A stretch of DNA of 12,962 bases, from NCBI GenBank assembly GCA_964557845.1, contig CAZLBV010000127.1, forward strand, positions 1 through 12,962, in the 5' to 3' direction. This document shows, piece by piece, positions 8,601-12,962 of the stretch. Source of the DNA: CAZLBV01 sp964557845 (GTDB taxonomy: Bacteria; Acidobacteriota; Aminicenantia; Aminicenantales; Aminicenantaceae). The first letter of the stretch is position 1. Every line of letters begins with the position of its first letter. The notes beneath the pieces are model-generated. The model saw only the letters and a list, made by a program, of their open reading frames with translations. It was not told the DNA's origin and did not search any database. The translations under genes and the position numbers were made by a program.

Positions 8601-8945
8601 GTAAAAAACGCCATTATTATTATCGATTATACCGATAAGCGGATCAAAAGCGGCGAGGAAAAAATAAGTGCTGTAATCAACGCAGGGGCCACCAGGCTGA
8701 CCCCAGTCATGCTCACGGCTTTATCAACCATATTGGGACTCTTCCCTCTGGCAATCGGTTTGAATTTTAACTTTGGAACCCTTTTTACCCGATTAGACCC
8801 TCAGATCTACTGGGGAGGAGATAATGCCGCGTTCTGGAATCCATTAGCTTGGACCATTATTTTTGGATTATCGTTTGCGACAGTACTTACCTTGATCGTG
8901 GTTCCCTCTATATATACGCTGGCATATGTTAAAAAGAAAAAATAG
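5619..8945 (+). CDS. RND-family inner-membrane efflux pump (AcrB/MMPL-like, HAE-type)
   Basis: A 1108-residue proton-driven exporter, the motor of the tripartite pump. It has TM1 at about 17-35, a first periplasmic porter loop, TM2-TM6 (from about 332), a second porter loop from about 612, and TM8-TM12 at the C-terminus. Proton-relay residues can be matched to AcrB: Asp399 (VVDNS, AcrB Asp407), Lys996 (VVKNA, AcrB Lys940) and Arg1026 (TRLTP, AcrB Arg971). The second AcrB aspartate (Asp408) is Asn400 here. Two extra hydrophobic segments (about 507-524 and 529-552) lie between TM6 and TM7. The TM11-TM12 loop is long (about 1046-1078, with TRLDPQIYWGGDNAAFW). Together these explain the length above AcrB's 1049. 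The substrate cannot be told from sequence; the heavy-metal (CusA) signature is not evident, so drugs, lipids or other organics are likelier. The ATG has AAAGGA at 5608-5613, 5 nt upstream. The gene ends 30 bp from the convergent rimI. Confidence 0.95.
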   Translation: MKSKEFKLTNLAVDNKTTIFIFTVLLLIFGYMQYQATPKEKMPEIVFPYYMVTTIHPGTSPADMENLITRPTEKQLKGINGVKHINSNSIQDFSSIFIEFELSADDTQAYLDVKQAVDDARGELPTDLFQEPEINRIDLSEIPILFINLSGDVGLVKLKEYADTLQDEIESLEEITRVDIAGALDREIQINVDLYKMQAADLSFNSIRNSVASENLTMSGGRIDTDGMRRNMRIVGEFTTIKEIEDILLQEGIYLKNIADIKDGYKDRESYARLNSEDVVTLNVIKKSGKNLIYAVDKITKIVEDFKKTASENLRITLTGDSSTQTRNSVSDLFNTIILGFIVVVFVLMFFMGETNALFVGIAIPLSMIIAFIFIPVVGFTMNMVVLMSFILVLGIVVDNSIVVVENIYRHFTTTKGLSITAATKRGTGEVALAVFTGTLTTIAPFFPLIFTPGIPGKFMSFLPITIIIALTASMLVAYIINPVFAVAFMKEKINNNDAENKKLNPKKIAILLIVTILTVIFYFLKINFLAVFFTTAIILYLLFKFVLHYLIDRFQCCLLPRFVELYKKTLSFFIKGKRPYWVVISIIMLLFLSFFLMRLSPPRIIFFPSGDPNSLYVYITMPEGTHIDVTNEVCQEVENRVFKIIGRDNPDVESVVSNVAVNAGSGMFDRFTQDKLAKITISFVEYKYRTGPKSTRKYLDELRSELKGIPGAEIRIDREAMGPPSGMPINIEISGDDISELISISTRLEAFIKSIGIRGVEKFKSSMETNKPEIILSIDRDKANQLGLNTAQIGMNLRTAIYGSEISEFKEGEEEYPIQLRLDKKFRDNIDILLSLEISTQGGNNGPPNKIPLSAVADISYQTSYGGITRLDNKRVITLSSNVLSGYNANEIIRQIQAVLPEFELKEGYEVNFTGEQDMQAEVGGFLFKAFFIALALIFIILVAQFNSITKPLIIIIQIFFSLTGVLLGFSIFKLEFSVMMAGMGIIAVAGIVVKNAIIIIDYTDKRIKSGEEKISAVINAGATRLTPVMLTALSTILGLFPLAIGLNFNFGTLFTRLDPQIYWGGDNAAFWNPLAWTIIFGLSFATVLTLIVVPSIYTLAYVKKKK

Positions 8946-8975
8946 TTGTTCTTTTGTCTTTTATTTAAGGGAAAT

Positions 8976-9443
8976 TCAAAGGGATTTTCCCATGATGATA
9001 GCATCCTCAATCGGATTGTGGTAGTAATTCCTCCTTATTCCGAGAGTTTGAAATCCTAAATTTATATACAGTTTCACAGCTGAGGAATTACTCGGTCTGA
9101 CTTCAAGAAAAATATAACTGACACCATCCTTTTTTACTCTGTCGATGATCTCTTGCATTACCTTCTTTCCGATCCCTAAACCTCTAAAATCAGGATGAAT
9201 GGCAATATTACTTATCTGAACTTCTTCCTTTATCTGCCAATAAATAATATGACCAACTATCCTTTCCACATTTTTCATGACAATGACAAATGGAAATGAG
9301 ATCCCTGGGTTTTCCAGTTCACCCCTAAAGGCAGATTCAGGCCAGGGATTGGAAAAGGATAGGCTTTCATTTTTTGTTACATAAGGAATATCATCAAATT
9401 CCATTTTCCGTAAATAAAAAGAATCAGGAGTAAGTTCGGTCAT
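8976..9443 (-). CDS. rimI: GNAT N-acetyltransferase, ribosomal protein S18-alanine acetyltransferase type
   Basis: A 155-residue single-domain GNAT enzyme expected to move an acetyl group from acetyl-CoA to the N-terminal amine of a protein, classically ribosomal protein S18. Visible motifs: the acetyl-CoA pyrophosphate loop RGLGIGKK (87-94), preceded by the beta-4 strand ISNIAIHPDFR. Motif B is LEVRPSNSSAVKLYINLGF, with Glu114, Asn119 and Tyr126 matching the E. coli RimI Glu103/Tyr115 spacing. The C-terminal RRNYY..P.EDAIIM signature is characteristic of RimI. The ATG overlaps the tsaB stop by one base (TAATG), and tsaB-rimI adjacency is very common, which supports the name. Related GNATs can have other protein substrates, so S18 specificity is inferred. 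No strong terminator is seen in the 30-bp gap before the convergent pump gene. Confidence 0.88.
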   Translation of the reverse strand: MTELTPDSFYLRKMEFDDIPYVTKNESLSFSNPWPESAFRGELENPGISFPFVIVMKNVERIVGHIIYWQIKEEVQISNIAIHPDFRGLGIGKKVMQEIIDRVKKDGVSYIFLEVRPSNSSAVKLYINLGFQTLGIRRNYYHNPIEDAIIMGKSL

Positions 9444-10129
9444 TATTCTTTTCTTTTCTCTTCTGCCTGTGATTTTCTAAAATAGAGAGGCTCCAAATTC
9501 AAGCTGTCTACACCTTTATTCTGACGAAGCCGGTGCAGCCCCAATATTCCGACTTCATAGGCAATAAAAAGACTCTGCGGGGACAATCTGGCCCTATCCC
9601 TAAAATAATCCCTTATTTGACTACGATAAACGTTAACTCCATTCCCTAAGAAAACAATAGACCTCCGGGCAGGAAACTGTGAAAATAGTGCATCGGGTTT
9701 GTAGACTCCTTGATCTATCAGGGCTTTCAACTGACCCGATTCTCTCTCATATAAAGCAGCATATACTTCGCCTTTTCGGGCATCCAAAATGGGACAGAGA
9801 AGCCTTCCCGGTGTGAGGCTCATCTTTTCCGCCAGGGCTTCCAAGGTTGAAACTGGAGCAGCCGGTTTTCCTGAAATATAAGCAAAAGATTTTATTAAAC
9901 TCATGCCGATCCTGACTCCAGTGAAAGAACCAGGACCGGCAGCTAAAGCATAGCCTTCAATATCTTGGATCCTTTTCCCACAGAAATTCAAGAGAAAATT
10001 AATAGAAGGAAGCAGCCTTTCTGAATGGGTCTCAGGAGAATTAAGATTGATCTCACCCAAAAGCATTTCATTCTCAAGCAGAGCAGTCGAACCAAATGAA
10101 GTCGTTGTGTCCACGGACAGAATTAGCAT
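9443..10129 (-). CDS. tsaB: tRNA threonylcarbamoyladenosine biosynthesis protein TsaB
   Basis: A 228-residue YeaZ/TsaB protein of the ASKHA fold. It partners TsaD and TsaE to transfer threonylcarbamoyl to A37 of tRNAs reading ANN codons (t6A). The N-terminal LSVDTTTSFGS segment and HSERLLP are family hallmarks, as is the AAGPGSFTGVRIG motif at 63-75. The C-terminal half is less conserved, as usual in TsaB, and includes DARKGEVYAALYE near residue 116. The length is standard. TsaD and TsaE are not in the window. The start at 10129 is supported by an AGGA six bases upstream that overlaps the stop codon of the dehydratase small-subunit gene; the gap between the two genes is 8 nt. The gene overlaps rimI by one base. 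It therefore appears to be translated from the same message as the upstream metabolic genes. Confidence 0.93.
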   Translation of the reverse strand: MLILSVDTTTSFGSTALLENEMLLGEINLNSPETHSERLLPSINFLLNFCGKRIQDIEGYALAAGPGSFTGVRIGMSLIKSFAYISGKPAAPVSTLEALAEKMSLTPGRLLCPILDARKGEVYAALYERESGQLKALIDQGVYKPDALFSQFPARRSIVFLGNGVNVYRSQIRDYFRDRARLSPQSLFIAYEVGILGLHRLRQNKGVDSLNLEPLYFRKSQAEEKRKE

Positions 10130-10137
10130 TTTTTATC

Positions 10138-10683
10138 CTAATCTGATTCGATCTCCCGGCCGTAGTTGAACAGGCTCCCTGCCTTGTAGATCGCAGATTG
10201 AACTTCACTTAAAGGCTCGATCAGAAAAGCGATCGACCTGTTTCTCACAGATCCCTTTCCAGAACTCAAGTTGATCTCAACTGTATCCCCAGTGATCAGG
10301 GACCCATTTTCTACCAGATCCTTTAGCTTTGTACAGCGGATGACCGGAAATCCGGAGTTGACGGCATTGCGAAAATAAATAGCGCCAAAAGATGGAGCTA
10401 AGATGAGCGAAACTCCCAGGGCGGCAAAACAATCGACTGCCTGCTGGCGTGAAGAACCGGCGCCAAAATTTCTTCCGGCTGCGATGATGTTCCCAGGTTG
10501 TACTTTTTTAGAAAAATCTTCCCATCCGCTTAGGTTTCCTAATGCATATTTCGCCATTTGAGCCCGGTCGGTTATATGAAGATAAGCATTATGGTAGATC
10601 TGATCTGTATCAATATCTTCGATCAAACGCCCTTCCCGGTCGGTCAAAACCAACACATGTCCCGAAAGAGTCATACTTTTCAT
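10138..10683 (-). CDS. Aconitase/3-isopropylmalate dehydratase family, small (swivel) subunit
   Basis: A 181-residue swivel subunit of a two-subunit hydro-lyase (LeuD, homoaconitase small subunit or stand-alone aconitase type), which works with the large subunit just upstream. An open frame continues upstream to 10752 inside the large-subunit gene, but the ATG at 10683 begins 1 nt after that gene's stop, has GAGG a few bases upstream, and gives the expected family length. The specificity region reads DIDTDQIYHNAYLHITD (residues 23-39). Its loop Y34-L35-H36-I37 differs from the YLRT of archaeal homoaconitase and the YLV-type loop of archaeal isopropylmalate isomerase. The active-site motif is GRNFGAGSSRQQA (70-82), with the substrate-binding Ser-Arg kept but Gln-Gln where Glu-His/Gln is usual. 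The conserved AIYFRNAVNSGFPVI segment is present. I leave the symbol blank because leuD would assert a substrate the sequence does not fix. Confidence 0.88.
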   Translation of the reverse strand: MKSMTLSGHVLVLTDREGRLIEDIDTDQIYHNAYLHITDRAQMAKYALGNLSGWEDFSKKVQPGNIIAAGRNFGAGSSRQQAVDCFAALGVSLILAPSFGAIYFRNAVNSGFPVIRCTKLKDLVENGSLITGDTVEINLSSGKGSVRNRSIAFLIEPLSEVQSAIYKAGSLFNYGREIESD

Positions 10684-10684
10684 T

Positions 10685-11935
10685 TCATAGATCCTCAGGT
10701 TCGGCAATTCTTCCCAAAACACAGGAAGCAGCCACCACAGCCGGACTGGCAAGGTAGGTCTTTCCCTTGCCCTGTTTCCCCTTAAAATTTCTGTTTCCGG
10801 TACTGATCTGAACCTCTCCAGTACCAGTTAACCCCATATGCCCTTCGGCGCACCCTCCGCATCCGGGATTACCTATAATCACTCCGCTTTCAAACAAAAT
10901 ATTGAGAACGCCTTCTTCCAATAACTCTTTATAGACTCTTCTCGTTGTCGGCGCGGTTCTCAGCATGACACCTTCTTTTATCTTCTTTCCCTCTAATATA
11001 CGGGCAGCCTCCCGATAATCTTCGATCCGGCCGTTGGTGCAGCTGCCGATGAAACCAGAGTTGATCGAAACATTCTTTATATCCTTAACATCAAACACAT
11101 TGGTGGGTAGGAAAGGAGCAGCTACCTGAGGTCCAATCCCGGACACATCGATCTCAATACAATCTGAATAGGAAGCATCCTCATCCGCTTGTTCATGCTG
11201 AAAATCTATTTGGGTAAGGTTCTTCATCTCGCTTGAAAAAGCCGGGCCACACTCCGGAATGAATCCGATTATACCTGCCATCTCAGTGACCATGCTGCAC
11301 AAGGTGATTCTACCTGATAGAGACAACCGGCTGACCGGCTCTCCATAGAATTCTATGGTTTTGAGCGCGGCTGTTTCAGTTCCCAGCATTTTGATCAAGT
11401 AAAGAGTCAGATCTTTAGGGGAAACAGATGGCTTTGTTTTCCCGGTAAGAATGACTTTAATGGTTTCAGGAACCTCAAACCAGGTCTTTCCTGTCCGGAA
11501 AGCGAAAGTGATATCCACATCTCCCATCCCCTGACCAAAAGCACCTACAGATCCCAGTATATTCAAATGACTATCGGTGCCGACAATGGTTTTACCGGGT
11601 GAAGCCAGCCCCTCCTCGATCATAACATGAGATCCAATCCCTTTATCAACATCAAAAACCCGAATATCTTGCTCTTTTGCAAAATCCCGGCATATTTGTT
11701 GGTTCTCTGCATACTTTATCGAACAGGCGGGAACACATAAGTCGAAGGTAAAAAAAGTCTTCTTGGGATCATTAACGCTTTTGTTGCCATATTCCTGCCT
11801 ATAGTTTTTTACAACATTCGGCCCCCCGAAATCTCTGGCTGAGCGAATATCCAGATCCATCCAGGTGATTTTGCCCGGATATACTTCTTCTCCGGTATGC
11901 TGTTGAATAATCTTTTCAATAACCGTTTTACCCAT
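10685..11935 (-). CDS. Aconitase/3-isopropylmalate dehydratase family, large [4Fe-4S] subunit
   Basis: A 416-residue catalytic subunit of the archaeal-type (about 420 residue) LeuC/homoaconitase/aconitase group. It should isomerise a hydroxy-acid (citrate, homocitrate or 2-isopropylmalate type) by dehydration and rehydration. The three iron-sulfur ligands are Cys299 (GSCTNGR), Cys359 and Cys362 (NPGCGGCAEGH). Other hallmarks are DKGIGSHVMIEEG, VGTDSHLNILGSVGAFGQGMGDVD (about 121-144) and the C-terminal STGNRNFKGKQGKGKTYLASP, where the common form has RMG before the final Ser-Pro. I start at the ATG at 11935, giving MGKTVIEKII, the family's usual N-terminus, with a GAG-containing site 6 nt upstream; the ATG at 11941 would add two residues. 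The small subunit starts 1 nt after the stop. A dehydrogenase of the next pathway step lies upstream, after a 190-nt spacer. No substrate-specific name is justified. Confidence 0.92.
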   Translation of the reverse strand: MGKTVIEKIIQQHTGEEVYPGKITWMDLDIRSARDFGGPNVVKNYRQEYGNKSVNDPKKTFFTFDLCVPACSIKYAENQQICRDFAKEQDIRVFDVDKGIGSHVMIEEGLASPGKTIVGTDSHLNILGSVGAFGQGMGDVDITFAFRTGKTWFEVPETIKVILTGKTKPSVSPKDLTLYLIKMLGTETAALKTIEFYGEPVSRLSLSGRITLCSMVTEMAGIIGFIPECGPAFSSEMKNLTQIDFQHEQADEDASYSDCIEIDVSGIGPQVAAPFLPTNVFDVKDIKNVSINSGFIGSCTNGRIEDYREAARILEGKKIKEGVMLRTAPTTRRVYKELLEEGVLNILFESGVIIGNPGCGGCAEGHMGLTGTGEVQISTGNRNFKGKQGKGKTYLASPAVVAASCVLGRIAEPEDL

Positions 11936-12010
11936 GATCATCTCATCTGATGGAGATTAAAATCAAAGTATAGCATGTTTTCAAAATATAAAAAATTATT
12001 ACCTAAAAAA

Positions 12011-12080
12011 CAGAATACAGAAGATAAGAGATAGAATACAGAATAATTTTTAATTTTGAGTTTTAAACGCTAAGTTAAAA
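12011..12080. repeat. Direct repeats in spacer between dehydrogenase and dehydratase genes
   Basis: The spacer between the large-subunit start and the dehydrogenase stop (12126) has no gene. AGAATACAGAA occurs twice (12012-12022 and 12033-12043), offset by exactly 21 bp. Beyond it lies AT-rich DNA of TTAAAAATT/AAACTC-like words as read on the minus strand. Read on the minus strand it begins with TTAACTT words and then TTCTGTATTCT words, similar in kind and 21-bp spacing to 34-119, though there the word order is reversed. It may be decayed repeat filler; no promoter or terminator inside it is clear enough to call. ATCTGA also repeats in tandem at about 12087-12098. Confidence 0.4.
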
Positions 12081-12125
12081 AAACCATCTGAATCTGAGGA
12101 TGATGATACGAGTACGCATGAAAGA

Positions 12126-12962
12126 TCAGATACGTTCAGCCACGGCCTGGGCTACATCTAAAGTAGAAGATTTTCCTCCCATATCATAGGTTCTTACCCG
12201 GCCCTCTTTAATGACATCAGCAATGGCCTCTTCCAGAACTTGGGATTTTGATGTTTCTCCCAGCCATTCCAGCATCATTTTGGTCGCTAACAGCATAGCA
12301 ATGGGATTGACTTTATACATTCCCGTATATTTGGGAGCGGATCCGTGGGTAGGCTCAAAGACCGCATAATCATTACCGATATTGCCGCTGCAGGCAAAAC
12401 CAAGCCCTCCCACAAGTTGGGCTGCCAGATCGGAAATAATATCCCCAAAGAGATTTTCAGCCACCAGAACATCATAATTCTGAGGATTCTTTACCAGCCA
12501 CATCGCCATGGCATCAATATTGGCTTCCCAAAAGTCAACTTCAGGATAAATTTTAGACATCCCGCGGGCAATATCCAGAATGAAACCGCCGGTTTCCCGA
12601 AGGACATTCGGTTTTTCAACGATGGTCACAGAATGGCGCTGCTTTTTTCGGGCATACTCGAAGGCAGCTTTAAGTATCCGGGTGCATCCAGTTTTCGTCA
12701 TGATGCGGGTGGAAATGGCTATATCTTCTGGGGGAAGAGCGGCAAACTTTTTCATTTTGGGATGAAGCAGTAAAGCCGCTTTCAATTTATCCGGGACCGG
12801 ATGAAATTCAACTCCGGCATACATCCCTTCGGTGTTTTCCCGGAAGATAACCAGATCAATATCATCCCGGTAATTCAAGGGATTGCCCGGATAAGCTTTA
12901 CATGGCCTGAGATTGGTATAAAGATCAAACTCCTGCCGTAAGCGGACGATCGGACTAAAATA
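12126..12962 (-). CDS. Isocitrate/isopropylmalate-type beta-decarboxylating dehydrogenase (partial, N-terminus beyond window)
   Basis: The frame stays open to the window edge, so the gene is cut: 278 residues are visible, and the N-terminal 70-100 or so lie outside. It oxidises a 2-hydroxy-acid and decarboxylates it to a 2-oxo-acid with NAD(P) and Mg/Mn. Motifs from the edge inward: SPIVRLRQEFDLYTNLRP with substrate-binding arginines, RENTEGMYAG (E. coli IDH Arg153 and Tyr160), EKPNVLRETGG (Lys230), NIDAMAM (Asp283), FGDIISD (Asp307 and Asp311), and HGSAPKYTGMYKVNP at the cofactor site. All catalytic and metal residues are present. The Lys-Tyr pair and Val-Asn match determinants of NADP-using E. 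coli IDH. However, the later TYDMGGKSS segment lacks the Arg (E. coli Arg395) and looks more like NAD enzymes. The Ser matching E. coli Ser113 is kept, but Asn115 is replaced by Ile. Isocitrate is the likeliest substrate, with homoisocitrate or isopropylmalate possible. It probably supplies the step after the adjacent dehydratase. Confidence 0.88.
   Translation of the reverse strand, partial: YFSPIVRLRQEFDLYTNLRPCKAYPGNPLNYRDDIDLVIFRENTEGMYAGVEFHPVPDKLKAALLLHPKMKKFAALPPEDIAISTRIMTKTGCTRILKAAFEYARKKQRHSVTIVEKPNVLRETGGFILDIARGMSKIYPEVDFWEANIDAMAMWLVKNPQNYDVLVAENLFGDIISDLAAQLVGGLGFACSGNIGNDYAVFEPTHGSAPKYTGMYKVNPIAMLLATKMMLEWLGETSKSQVLEEAIADVIKEGRVRTYDMGGKSSTLDVAQAVAERI

Noticed and set aside
8969..8991. 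GGGAAA / TTTCCC inverted repeat at the end of rimI as a bidirectional terminator
   Set aside because: The stem is only 6 weak base pairs with an 11-nt loop, lies mostly inside the rimI coding end, and has no T-run directly after it on either strand.
10684..10752. N-terminal extension of the dehydratase small subunit from the upstream ATG at 10752
   Set aside because: It would lie entirely inside the large-subunit gene, has unrelated Trp/Leu-rich sequence, and exceeds the family length. The ATG at 10683, 1 nt after the stop, is the normal arrangement.

Overview
The window (about 13 kb, moderately AT-rich, with very AT-rich intergenic stretches) reads as chromosomal DNA of a Gram-negative, diderm bacterium. 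The diderm call rests on a signal-peptide outer-membrane barrel protein, a TolC-type channel, a lipoprotein adaptor and an RND pump. The pump's architecture (extra helices between TM6 and TM7, and a long periplasmic loop near the C-terminus) resembles RND pumps I associate with Bacteroidota and related FCB-group phyla. The stand-alone aconitase-like large and small subunits fit a deep-branching or anaerobic member of that group. The phylum is an inference; no rRNA or other marker gene is present.

Layout, left to right. 1-167: non-coding, with short degenerate direct repeats. 168-917 (minus): predicted outer-membrane beta-barrel protein of unknown function. 918-1123: divergent AT-rich promoter region holding a 9-bp inverted repeat. 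1124-2839 (plus): soluble hybrid histidine kinase with two receiver domains and no recognisable sensor domain. 2840-3015: extremely AT-rich leader with inverted repeats and a small stem-loop. 3061-8945 (plus): a complete tripartite RND efflux operon (TolC-type channel, lipoprotein adaptor, inner-membrane pump) with a 1-nt overlap and then a 21-nt gap between genes. On the minus strand, read from right to left, come a partial isocitrate/isopropylmalate-type dehydrogenase (12126 to the window edge), a 190-nt spacer with direct repeats, and then four tightly packed genes: aconitase/LeuC-like large subunit, aconitase/LeuD-like small subunit, tsaB and rimI.

How the genes work together. The RND operon should form one envelope-spanning export machine. 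The kinase just upstream is on the same strand, but no DNA-binding regulator lies in the window, so a control link is only suggested by position. The dehydratase pair and the dehydrogenase would carry out two consecutive steps (hydroxy-acid isomerisation, then oxidative decarboxylation) as used in the TCA, leucine and lysine/2-oxoacid elongation routes. Sequence signals do not fix the substrate: the small-subunit specificity loop reads YLHI, which is neither the homoaconitase nor the isopropylmalate isomerase form I know. tsaB (tRNA t6A synthesis) and rimI (protein N-terminal acetylation) are a common neighbour pair and here appear to share the metabolic transcript.

I found no CRISPR array, tRNA, rRNA, insertion sequence or phage gene, and no gene set that looks like an undescribed defence or mobile system. 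The most interesting points are the variant dehydratase/dehydrogenase set, the sensorless two-receiver kinase beside the efflux operon, and the possible operators in the two AT-rich intergenic regions.
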